Source: a virus. From it: DNA of 21,382 nt. Each line of letters starts with the position of its first letter. Within the stretch, counting starts at the first letter, position 1. Below the pieces are notes generated by a model. It saw only the letters and a program-made list of their open reading frames with translations. It searched no databases and was not told where the DNA came from. The translations under genes and the position numbers were made by a program. Shown piece after piece: positions 16,344 through 21,382 of the stretch. The stretch is taken from positions 1 to 21,382 of the IMG/VR virus record IMGVR_UViG_3300032309_003238; one strand, written 5' to 3'.

Positions 16344-16808
16344 ACAGATTCAACAGGAATTTCAATTAGTGATTTAAAAAAGCAATTTTCAAATGAAACA
16401 GATATAACGGTATCATGTCCATTTAATGTTGGCTCGCCAGTTGGAACAACTGATTTTACAGCTGTTTTTACATTTAGAAAAGTAGGAAATTTAGTTACTG
16501 TTTTAATTCCCGCAGTTGGTTTTAATATTGTAAATTTTGCTGCTTTTAGAACGGTTCGCTCTGCAAATCCTAATTTTCTTCCAGCGGCACTTACACCATC
16601 AAAAACTTCGTATGGTTTTATTACAACAAACAGCAACGGATTAGTGCCTGAAGGTTCTCCAGGTTCATTTGAAGTAACCTTTGACAGAAATATAAATATT
16701 TATTTTCAAAACACTAACGGAGGTTTTCCAGTCGGATTTTGGGGTGGGACTGGTTTTTCTCAAATTGGAGATAACCGTATTCAATTAATGACTTATTCGC
16801 TTAATTAA
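16245..16808 (+). CDS. Short fibre-type protein with shared N-terminal module, 187 aa
   Basis: A ribosome site AGAGGAA precedes the ATG. The first 48 residues (MSNPDLKQIYDGNPSTTLPD, then TALMYSFLPPYGNTDSTGIS) are nearly the same as the start of the larger fibre gene that follows. The rest is different: a compact strand-rich domain (residues about 50-187) with aromatic- and Gly-rich turns (GGFPVGFWGGTGFSQIG). The shared part is probably the attachment module, and the C-terminal domain probably the exposed, binding part. It could be an alternative receptor-binding protein or a cap that shares the same socket. Gene function is inferred. Confidence 0.65.
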   Translation: MSNPDLKQIYDGNPSTTLPDTALMYSFLPPYGNTDSTGISISDLKKQFSNETDITVSCPFNVGSPVGTTDFTAVFTFRKVGNLVTVLIPAVGFNIVNFAAFRTVRSANPNFLPAALTPSKTSYGFITTNSNGLVPEGSPGSFEVTFDRNINIYFQNTNGGFPVGFWGGTGFSQIGDNRIQLMTYSLN

Positions 16809-16845
16809 TAAATAAAATTATTAAAAACATAAAGAGAGCAAACAA

Positions 16846-16944
16846 ATGAGCAATCCAAATTTAAAACAAATATACGACAGAAATCCTTCAACAACTTTAC
16901 CAGATACAGCATTAATGTATTCTTTTCTTTCGCCTTACGAAAAT
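16846..16944 (+). repeat. Duplicated N-terminal module, copy 2
   Basis: Partner of the 99-base unit at 16245-16343, with about 89 percent identity by direct comparison. Copy and original are 601 bases apart and in the same orientation, with unrelated sequence after each. Confidence 0.85.
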
Positions 16945-18834
16945 GGTAATAGTACTGCTATTTTTTATTCAGAATTAAAAGCTGAAATTTTATCGGCTTA
17001 TTTACAAGCTTTTGAAGTTCCTGCGGTAAACACTATTACAGATGGGCCATATATTGTAGTTGACGCTGAAAGTAATATGACTTTTAAAACAGGAAAAAGT
17101 TTATTTTTTTTGGATCCTACAAACACATATTCTGGATCTATTTCAAATTCACAAAATGGAATAAAATTAATTGCAAATGAAAATGTTGAAATTGATGCTA
17201 GTTTAATTTTAAAAAACAAAGATACGGGCGTTGTAGTTGGATCTTGGAACAAAAATAACGGAGCTTTAGGAATAATAGATTCTGAAACTGGATTAGCTTC
17301 TGCATATTTGTCCATAACAACTGTTAATGGTCAAACGTGGTTAACAATTGGCAATGGTAATACTACACAACCTATTGCTTTTAATCACAACACAAATCAA
17401 AACGGCGTTGTTTATCTTGATGATAATTATAGAATGGTCACACCTGTTTTGTTGTCAGGTCAAGCTTTGGTGGGTAATACTTCAAATGCTCCAACCCCAC
17501 AAAGCGTGTTGCTTGCTTCAACTCCTTTAAATTCTATTGCAGCACCAAATTCGGATGTTTCTTTAAATTCTAAAAAAATAACAAATCTAGCTAAAGGAAT
17601 TAGTAGCGGAGACGCAGCTACAGTAGAGCAATTAGCGGGATACCTGCCAGTAGAAACCCCTTTAAATTCTATTGAAGCACCAAACGCAGATGTATCGTTA
17701 AATAATTATAAGATTAATAATTTAAAACCAGGCACGTTAAGCACAGACGCAGCAACAGTAGGGCAAGCAACTACTGCTTTAGCGCAAGTATATTACGTTT
17801 CAATAACCGGTAATGATACCGTTGGAACAGGATCTCAATCTGCTCCTTTTTCTACTGTTAACAAAGCTTTGTCTTTAATTTCAGTTAACAATACAACACA
17901 TGTAACAATTTACGTTGCCCCGGGGTCGTACACTGAAAATATTGTTGTAAATAAACAACGAGTAGATATTGTTGGAATGGAAGCCGCATCCTCTCAACCA
18001 AAAGCGATTAAATTTCCAAGCATTTCAATTACAACGGTTGGCAGCAATGTTGGAAATTATGTTGACAATGGCGTATCAATTTCTAATTTAACTTTTGCGG
18101 CAAGAACGGGAATAGATGCTTATGGCATTTCGTATTCTGGCTCTAATCTTTTTGTAAGTTTAAATGATGTTTTAATTGGAAATGACGCAAATATTGACGG
18201 AATTTTAATGAACGTTACTGATAGTAGTAGACTTTATATAAATAATTCATCAATTAACGTTTCAGGCACGGCGGTTGCAATGAAATTTTCAAGAGGAGAA
18301 CTTTGGGATTTTAGAAACAGCGCTTGCACAAGTGGAAACTCTGATTGTCTTGTTACTAATAGTAATAATGTTGCAATTTATTCCGCCATTAATAGTTCTT
18401 TTTCTGCTAATTTTCACGTTTTTAATTTTACGGGATCAAACAATAAAGGCGTTATTGCAACTTTTAGTCAGTGTTTTATTCAAGGTGTTCCAACAGGCAA
18501 TTTAAATACAGACGCAATTATACAATTAGGCACATCATTTACTATTAGTTTTAATAATTGTAGTCTTGTAAATGCTGGTGGTAATTCGCAAGTTGGTAAT
18601 GCAATTGTATATTTAGGATCGTCGTCTGTTTTATTATTAACTTATTCTGCTGTCAGCACAACCGCAACTAATAGTGTTGTTTTTGTGCCGTTCAAAAGCC
18701 AAGCAACAAATAATAGTATTTTTCAGTATTATGGAAATGTATTTTTATCTTCAGGTGGAGCAAATGTTTATTCAAAACCTGTTTCGGGTGTTGGCGGATT
18801 TTTATTAGTGTCAAAAATGGCAACAGATAGTTAA
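16846..18834 (+). CDS. Tail fibre/tailspike with beta-helix domain, 662 aa
   Basis: The product has four visible parts. Residues 1-48 are the attachment-type module shared with the preceding 187-aa gene. Residues about 50-220 are a strand-rich region. Residues 226-307 hold two 37-residue copies, 45 residues apart, of 'TPLNSI.APN.DVSLN..KI.NL..G....DAATV.Q', the 'KI.NL....s.DAAT..q' motif common in fibre shafts. From about residue 316 (VYYVSITGNDTVGTGSQSAP) comes a right-handed beta-helix of the pectate-lyase type (FSTVNKAL, TIYVAPGSYTENIVV, VDIVGM, then many short strands with polar turns to the end). Such helices often bind or cleave surface polysaccharide. I cannot locate an active site. 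A weaker AGAGAG site precedes the ATG. Confidence 0.78.
   Translation: MSNPNLKQIYDRNPSTTLPDTALMYSFLSPYENGNSTAIFYSELKAEILSAYLQAFEVPAVNTITDGPYIVVDAESNMTFKTGKSLFFLDPTNTYSGSISNSQNGIKLIANENVEIDASLILKNKDTGVVVGSWNKNNGALGIIDSETGLASAYLSITTVNGQTWLTIGNGNTTQPIAFNHNTNQNGVVYLDDNYRMVTPVLLSGQALVGNTSNAPTPQSVLLASTPLNSIAAPNSDVSLNSKKITNLAKGISSGDAATVEQLAGYLPVETPLNSIEAPNADVSLNNYKINNLKPGTLSTDAATVGQATTALAQVYYVSITGNDTVGTGSQSAPFSTVNKALSLISVNNTTHVTIYVAPGSYTENIVVNKQRVDIVGMEAASSQPKAIKFPSISITTVGSNVGNYVDNGVSISNLTFAARTGIDAYGISYSGSNLFVSLNDVLIGNDANIDGILMNVTDSSRLYINNSSINVSGTAVAMKFSRGELWDFRNSACTSGNSDCLVTNSNNVAIYSAINSSFSANFHVFNFTGSNNKGVIATFSQCFIQGVPTGNLNTDAIIQLGTSFTISFNNCSLVNAGGNSQVGNAIVYLGSSSVLLLTYSAVSTTATNSVVFVPFKSQATNNSIFQYYGNVFLSSGGANVYSKPVSGVGGFLLVSKMATDS
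17521..17766 (+). repeat. Two 37-codon direct repeats in fibre shaft
   Basis: Units lie at 17521-17631 and 17656-17766, with a period of 135 bases. Both open with ACYCCTTTAAATTCTATTG and encode TPLNSI.APN.DVSLN, then KI.NL, then DAATV.Q. They are intact in frame. Confidence 0.8.
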
Positions 18835-18837
18835 AAG

Positions 18838-19086
18838 ATGAATCTTTTAAAAAAAGCAATTGTACGTTATCAATTAAGTACGCCTACGGAATGGAAAGTA
18901 ATCGGATATGTTTTTTTAATTGTTTCACAAATAATGAGCGGATTTTCATATTGCACAAAACATGAAATTTTAGCGGGAATAATTCTTGGGCTTGGATATT
19001 TAGCAAAAGAATGTACAAAATTAGGAGTCTATAAAGAAAATTTAGAAAACAACAAGGAGAGTTTAAGTAATGATAAAAAAAATTAG
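18838..19086 (+). CDS. Holin-like small membrane protein, 82 aa
   Basis: Holins open the inner membrane at the end of infection. This protein has a short basic N-terminus, the motif STPTEWKVIG (residues 14-23), and two likely membrane helices: residues about 20-37 (KVIGYVFLIVSQIMSGFS) and about 43-57 (EILAGIILGLGYLAK). A charged tail follows (KENLENNKESLSNDKKN). The layout 'TP..W..iG....iS.....' plus a second helix with 'lG..gK' matches a group of short phage proteins usually called putative holins. It begins three bases after the fibre stop. No ribosome site stands out, but the position near the end of the late operon fits. It could also be another small membrane protein. Confidence 0.55.
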   Translation: MNLLKKAIVRYQLSTPTEWKVIGYVFLIVSQIMSGFSYCTKHEILAGIILGLGYLAKECTKLGVYKENLENNKESLSNDKKN

Positions 19087-19192
19087 TTTGCACGTTATTA
19101 TTTTAACGTTATTTTTTTCAACCGGTATTGATATAGCAATAGCAACAAATCACTCTACATTAAAAGATTCAAACATAGAAAGCACAAAATGA
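19070..19192 (+). CDS. Small exported peptide, 40 aa (lysis region)
   Basis: An AAGGAG site (19054-19059) precedes the ATG, which lies inside the end of the holin-like gene in another frame. The first 25 residues look like a signal peptide or membrane anchor (MIKKISLHVIILTLFFSTG, then IDIAIA), followed by only about 15 polar residues. The final TGA overlaps the next ATG (ATGA, 19189-19192). It is too short for a typical inner-membrane spanin, so it may be a reduced one or a toxin-like or lysis-timing peptide. The overlap on both sides argues for coupled translation. Confidence 0.45.
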   Translation: MIKKISLHVIILTLFFSTGIDIAIATNHSTLKDSNIESTK

Positions 19193-19320
19193 AATTTTTA
19201 ATTTTTATTATAGCTACAATTTTGTGTCTTCAAACAAGTTGTGGAATATTATTATCACCGCCTGTAACTTGTGCAATTGGCAATTTAGCTGCTGAATGTT
19301 TAAAAGAAGCAAGACGGTAA
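19189..19320 (+). CDS. Small lipoprotein-like peptide, 43 aa (possible o-spanin)
   Basis: The start overlaps the previous stop as ATGA. The first 17 residues are hydrophobic (MKFLIFIIATILCLQTS) and run into Cys18 (LQTSC), close to but not a textbook lipobox because Gln is at -3. The mature part is 26 residues with SPPVTC and a charged helix (NLAAECLKEARR). A tiny Pro-containing lipoprotein at the end of a lysis block resembles the outer-membrane spanin (Rz1 type), which usually overlaps its partner's gene. It has two further Cys residues, which is unusual for that type. Function is inferred. Confidence 0.5.
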   Translation: MKFLIFIIATILCLQTSCGILLSPPVTCAIGNLAAECLKEARR

Positions 19321-19464
19321 ATAAAATAAAACTTTAAATATTTCCTGCTTACTTATACAGGGACTGAAATTTCACCAGCCAGCCTAGCTTTTTGTTTCCT
19401 ATTATAGTAGCCGCTATATTAAGAAACATTGTAGCAGTTTACATTTTTTTAAAGTTTTTTATTT

Positions 19465-19488
19465 ATCCGATAATAGAATTTATCGGAT
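19465..19488. promoter_or_regulatory. Inverted repeat ATCCGATAA/TTATCGGAT
   Basis: A perfect 9-base inverted repeat with a 6-base centre. No T-run follows on either strand, so it looks more like a protein-binding site than a terminator. Confidence 0.5.
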
Positions 19489-19538
19489 GTAATTCTTTAT
19501 ATACCTTTAATCCCTCTTTTATATTTACCCTTCCCTTC

Positions 19539-19575
19539 CCCGATCATCCGCTATAAAATCCCGATCATCCCGATC
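19539..19575 (+). repeat. CCCGATCATCC direct repeats
   Basis: Two exact 11-base copies (19539-19549 and 19560-19570) start 21 bases apart, two helical turns, with a partial third copy CCCGATC at 19569-19575. Each holds a GATC site. The arrangement is iteron-like, but there are only two full copies. Confidence 0.55.
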
Positions 19576-19721
19576 TTGAACATCCCAAATTCAAACCACT
19601 ATTCTTCCCGTATTAGGCAAACATTTAAATGAAAATATCAGTTTTTCGCCTAAAAATCAAAGAAGTTTAATAAAAAAAGAGCCTAATCGGCCGCAATTAT
19701 GTATTCAAGCACTGAACTATC

Positions 19722-19734
19722 TTGGGTCACCCAA
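19722..19734. promoter_or_regulatory. Palindrome TTGGGTCACCCAA
   Basis: A perfect 6+1+6 palindrome in the gene-free region. Its size fits a small dimeric repressor site, but there is no flanking promoter that I can identify. Confidence 0.35.
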
Positions 19735-19766
19735 TAACTTTTAGCTTCTTTTATTAAAATCTCGCA

Positions 19767-19787
19767 AAGCAAGTCATTTACTTGCTT
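19767..19787. repeat. Inverted repeat AAGCAAGT/ACTTGCTT
   Basis: A perfect 8-base stem with a CATTT loop. No T-run follows closely on either strand. Confidence 0.45.
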
Positions 19788-19803
19788 CTCTTCGCATAAG
19801 TCT

Positions 19804-19836
19804 TGTGGAAAATCTGTAGAAAACCTGTAGAAAATT
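19804..19836 (+). repeat. Three tandem 11-base repeats
   Basis: TGTGGAAAATC, TGTAGAAAACC and TGTAGAAAATT follow one another without gaps, at one helical turn each. The first unit is one base from a DnaA-box core (TGTGGATAA). They end 63 bases before the next gene's ATG. Confidence 0.6.
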
Positions 19837-19850
19837 TGTCGCTCCTTTAG

Positions 19851-19884
19851 TTATGAAACACAGCAATCACGCTGAGTTTCATAA
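19851..19884. promoter_or_regulatory. Interrupted palindrome before the helix-turn-helix gene
   Basis: TTATGAAAC (19851-19859) and GTTTCATAA (19876-19884) are perfect complements. Inside them, CAGC pairs with GCTG, with an A-A mismatch between and a six-base centre. It ends just before the GGAG ribosome site of the gene at 19900. It could be an operator for that gene's product or an RNA hairpin at its start. Confidence 0.55.
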
Positions 19885-19899
19885 TTACTGGAGAAGCAA

Positions 19900-20118
19900 A
19901 TGACAATAAATAACACGTTACTGAACCCCACAAAATATATCCCCATCCCCCAATGGAACAACCACCATGAATGGCCGCCCCAAGGTGGTTTACGCCATCT
20001 AGTTTTCAATGCTGATAAAAACGGCTTTAAGAAAGTAATTCGCCGTGTAGGTCGCCGTGTACTGATTGACGAAGCAGCTTTTTTTCAATGGGTTGCTGAG
20101 AATGGAGGGCAGACTTAA
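19900..20118 (+). CDS. Small helix-turn-helix DNA-binding protein, excisionase/MerR-like, 72 aa
   Basis: A CTGGAGAAGC ribosome site precedes the ATG. The N-terminal 25 residues are polar and Pro/Asn-rich (PIPQWNNHHEWPPQGG). Residues about 29-68 form a winged helix-turn-helix of the small excisionase/MerR-like type: GLRHLVFNADKNGFKKVIRR, then VGRRVLIDEAAFFQWV, with a basic recognition part and the 'GRR.LIDE..F..W' wing typical of AlpA/Xis relatives. Such proteins control phage lysogeny or excision, or regulate small gene sets in mobile elements. The large palindrome just upstream may be its own target. The stop overlaps a very short frame (TAATG). No integrase is in the window. Confidence 0.72.
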   Translation: MTINNTLLNPTKYIPIPQWNNHHEWPPQGGLRHLVFNADKNGFKKVIRRVGRRVLIDEAAFFQWVAENGGQT

Positions 20119-20165
20119 TGAACAACAAAAATCTGTACCCTAACGCTGCGATAGGCAGCACATGA
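20118..20165 (+). CDS. Very short frame coupled to the HTH gene, possible remnant
   Basis: The ATG overlaps the previous TAA (TAATG), and a GGAGGG site (20104-20109) lies at a good distance. The frame gives only MNNKNLYPNAAIGST before a TGA. GCTGC/GCAGC (20145-20159) can pair within it. It is either the truncated start of a lost downstream gene or a chance frame. I cannot choose between these on sequence alone. Confidence 0.25.
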   Translation: MNNKNLYPNAAIGST

Positions 20166-20201
20166 CATATTTCTTGTTGTAAACACGCAAGATAGTTATT
20201 C

Positions 20202-20438
20202 TTAAATTTTATTTTGAATTCTATTATTCTCGCATGACTTGCATTCATAATTATTGTTGTTTTTCTCTTGAAAAAGCTTTGCTGCAATTAATTGTTGATA
20301 ATTTTCTCTAAACAAATCATGCATTCTTGCGCTTTTTTGAAAAAATCGCTTAGCTTCAATAAGACAAGCAAATACCAAACCAATAAAAAAACCAAACAAT
20401 ATTAAAAATATTACGTTAATAATTTCATAATTTTCCAT
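20202..20438 (-). CDS. One-helix membrane protein, 78 aa
   Basis: On the minus strand an AAAAGGAG site precedes the ATG by about seven bases, which makes the start convincing. Residues about 9-27 form one strong membrane helix (VIFLILFGFFIGLVFACLI). A basic/aromatic segment follows (EAKRFFQKSARMHDLF), then a helical stretch and a polar tail with CKSC. The arrangement suggests an inner-membrane protein with a cytoplasmic C-terminal part. It lies 32 bases downstream of the zinc-ribbon gene, probably in the same minus-strand operon. No family is recognised. Early phage membrane proteins with exclusion roles can look like this, but nothing here shows that. Confidence 0.6.
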   Translation of the reverse strand: MENYEIINVIFLILFGFFIGLVFACLIEAKRFFQKSARMHDLFRENYQQLIAAKLFQEKNNNNYECKSCENNRIQNKI

Positions 20439-20470
20439 TTATGCGCTCCTTTTATATGCTCTTTATTATT

Positions 20471-20662
20471 TTATGCTGCTGTTTCTAAAAAAACTTCTGA
20501 AGTTGATGGGTTCGGCGAGTTATTAACAAGCGCATCCAAAAGATCTGCTGGAGCGCATTTACATGTCCAATAACAAGAATTTTCTTCTTTTTTTAACCTA
20601 AACAATACCAACATTTTAAAATTACAAACTGGACAAACTGGATTTTCTATTTCCTTATTCAT
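20471..20662 (-). CDS. Small zinc-ribbon-like protein, 63 aa
   Basis: The ATG at 20662 has a textbook AAGGAGG site a few bases upstream on the minus strand. A longer frame from 20704 would put that site inside the gene, so I reject it. Cysteines sit at residues 10 and 13 (CPVC) and at 30, 34 and 36 (CYWTCKC), a spacing that could hold one zinc ion in a ribbon fold. The C-terminus is polar. Zinc ribbons of this kind usually bind nucleic acid or protein. It is the first gene of a two-gene minus-strand set. No named family is recognised. Confidence 0.65.
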   Translation of the reverse strand: MNKEIENPVCPVCNFKMLVLFRLKKEENSCYWTCKCAPADLLDALVNNSPNPSTSEVFLETAA

Positions 20663-20724
20663 GTTTCCCTCCTTGGGTTGTTTTAGTATTAATATCTTGC
20701 ACAATTAGTGATTTGATGCCGTAG

Positions 20725-20752
20725 TTTATTATCAAAAATAATAACGAGTCAA
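20725..20752 (-). promoter_or_regulatory. Possible minus-strand promoter
   Basis: Reading leftward, TTGACT (20752-20747) is a good -35 box. An AT-rich -10 region follows (AATAAA at 20730-20725 with 16-base spacing, or TAATAA with 15). It would serve the zinc-ribbon and membrane-protein genes. The -10 is poor, so this is tentative. Confidence 0.3.
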
Positions 20753-20846
20753 ACATATTTTTTATTGATTATTATTTTTTTCCTGTTTGTTTTTCAAAAT
20801 CTAGGTCACTCCTTATCACGGGTAAGCATTCTCCCTGTTTTCCAGA

Positions 20847-20897
20847 CAGAAATCCCCTATAAAAACTCATATGAAATTCCATGGGGATTTCTGCCCC
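20847..20897 (+). promoter_or_regulatory. Leader with alternative hairpins before AlpA gene
   Basis: CAGAAATCCCC (20847-20857) and GGGGATTTCTG (20883-20893) are perfect 11-base complements with a 25-base loop. The same GGGG (20883-20886) can instead pair with CCCC at 20894-20897 around ATTTCTG. The two pairings exclude each other. The region lies 72-122 bases before the AlpA-type ATG. Confidence 0.5.
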
Positions 20898-20968
20898 AGT
20901 ATTGCTTAATTTTTCCTGTCTTTCCTGATAGCCTTCTGCATACCCAAAAACTAATATGGAGATTAATA

Positions 20969-21175
20969 ATGACCAGTAATAAGTTTCACAGACTACAGAA
21001 TGTAATTGAGATTGCAGGTGTTAGCCCCAGCACTCTATGGAGAATGGAACAAAGCGGACAATTTCCTAAGAGAATAAAAATAGGTCAACGGGCAGTAGGT
21101 TGGCTTAGCTCGGAAATTGAGAATTGGCTAAAAGGTAAGCATGTGGATGGAGGTAATCAAAATGGAGCAAATTAA
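20969..21175 (+). CDS. AlpA-family transcriptional regulator, 68 aa
   Basis: I start at the ATG at 20969, with an ATGGAGATT site (about 20956-20964). The longer frame from 20765 runs through the structured leader and has no site. The product is a classic AlpA-type winged helix-turn-helix: FHRLQNVIEIAGVSPSTLWR, then MEQSGQFPKRIKIGQRAVGW, then EIENWL. The family pattern is 'R...V....G.S.STlyR....G.FPk..kiG.R.vgW...Ei..Wl'. AlpA-type proteins act as regulators in prophages and their satellites, often activating excision or integrase genes. It lies head-on to the SSB-like gene on the other strand, with a hairpin between. No integrase is in view. Confidence 0.82.
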   Translation: MTSNKFHRLQNVIEIAGVSPSTLWRMEQSGQFPKRIKIGQRAVGWLSSEIENWLKGKHVDGGNQNGAN

Positions 21176-21212
21176 AAGAAAAGGGTTAGACGCTGCGAAC
21201 GTACTAACCCTT
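21171..21212 (-). terminator. Terminator hairpin between convergent genes
   Basis: AAGGGTTAG (21181-21189) and CTAACCCTT (21204-21212) are perfect complements. Inside, ACG and CGT can also pair. On the minus strand the stem is followed directly by TTCTTTTAAT, so it should end transcription of the gene at the right edge. On the + strand no T-run follows. Confidence 0.6.
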
Positions 21213-21237
21213 CCTAATTGTTCATTTAAACACCTTT

Positions 21238-21382
21238 TTAAAATGGTATGTCATCCATATCAGCAATTTCTGCATCTTGTCTATCCTTTGTAGAAAATTG
21301 TGATTCATTTTCTTTAGAAAAAGGAAGATATTCTTTTATTTGAAAATATTTTGAATCTTCCTTTTCTTCTATTATGCACTTA
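21238..21382 (-). CDS. Single-stranded DNA-binding-like protein, C-terminal fragment (partial)
   Basis: The open minus-strand frame enters from the right edge and ends at 21238. It gives 47 residues that start KCIIEEKEDSKYFQIKEYLP, continue through a polar linker (SKENESQFSTKDRQDAEIA) and end DMDDIPF. An acidic tail ending in DDIPF is the hallmark of bacterial and phage SSB proteins, through which they contact replication and repair partners. The globular domain is outside the window, so a different replication protein carrying the same tail is possible. A terminator hairpin lies just beyond its stop. Confidence 0.6.
   Translation of the reverse strand, partial: KCIIEEKEDSKYFQIKEYLPFSKENESQFSTKDRQDAEIADMDDIPF

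Larger units (their letters stand above)
19321..19899 (+). other. Gene-free control region (579 bp)
   Basis: I see no convincing gene here. The stretch contains TATAG/CTATA and ATCCGATAA/TTATCGGAT inverted repeats, a pyrimidine-rich tract (about 19511-19540), direct repeats of CCCGATCATCC, the palindrome TTGGGTCACCCAA, an AAGCAAGT/ACTTGCTT hairpin, three tandem 11-base repeats, and a large interrupted palindrome just before the next gene. It separates the late operon from regulatory genes. A transcription terminator for the late operon, operators, or a replication origin are all possible. No clear promoter was found. Confidence 0.6.

Noticed and set aside
20027-20287. 86-aa minus-strand frame
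   Set aside because: It is antisense to the HTH gene and overlaps the end of the membrane-protein gene. It has no ribosome site and shows no protein pattern.
20765-20968. Longer N-terminus for the AlpA-type gene
   Set aside because: AlpA-type proteins are about 65-75 aa. The upstream part is hydrophobic nonsense over a structured leader, and the internal ATG has a good ribosome site.
21162-21293. 43-aa + frame with a good GGAGG site after the AlpA-type gene
   Set aside because: It runs through the terminator hairpin and antisense to the SSB-like tail, and the sequence after codon 20 looks non-coding. The site may be coincidence or a relic.

Overview
The window is a stretch of a P22-like short-tailed (podovirus-type) phage or prophage. 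It is AT-rich (by eye about a third G+C) and very densely coded. It starts inside the last codons of the large terminase gene and runs through a complete virion-structure operon on the + strand. It then crosses a 579-base gene-free control region and ends in a small regulatory region with genes on both strands. The AlpA-type and other small helix-turn-helix genes, and the low G+C, suggest a low-GC gammaproteobacterial host (Legionella/Coxiella-like). That host guess is weak and is inference only.

Late region, 1-19320, all +. Order: terminase large subunit C-terminus; two small basic proteins; two unknown proteins; P22-type portal; gp10-like packaged-DNA stabilisation protein; scaffold; a 258-base leader; P22-type coat; a beta-repeat minor structural protein; gp4-like connector; a small unknown; three ejection-type proteins whose lengths (231, 475, 664 aa) closely match P22 gp7, gp20 and gp16 in the same order; a large tail fibre/spike; two small virion-type proteins; two further fibre genes sharing one N-terminal module; a holin-like protein; and two tiny overlapping exported peptides. 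Many junctions are TAATG or ATGA overlaps, so most of the operon is probably translationally coupled. Compared with P22, the gp10-like gene has moved to between portal and scaffold, and no endolysin or tail needle is recognised.

Coat gene control. The coat gene looks like its own expression unit inside the operon. A near-consensus sigma70 promoter (TTGACA-17-AATAAT) lies just after the scaffold gene. It is followed by two tandem repeats of about 60 bases, each able to fold into small hairpins. A terminator-like hairpin with a T-run comes next, then the coat gene, then another terminator-like hairpin. Both repeats expose the same 7-base sequence, perfectly complementary to the coat Shine-Dalgarno region. 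This is the most interesting unexplained structure in the window and may be a cis-acting RNA device that sets coat protein dosage.

Control and early region, 19321-21382. The gene-free stretch holds GATC-containing direct repeats two helical turns apart, three tandem 11-base repeats and several palindromes, so it is a candidate operator or origin region. It precedes a 72-aa helix-turn-helix gene. Two minus-strand genes follow (a one-helix membrane protein and a zinc-ribbon protein). Next is an AlpA-family regulator with a structured leader. At the right edge, on the minus strand, is the C-terminal tail of a gene ending DMDDIPF, typical of single-stranded DNA-binding proteins.
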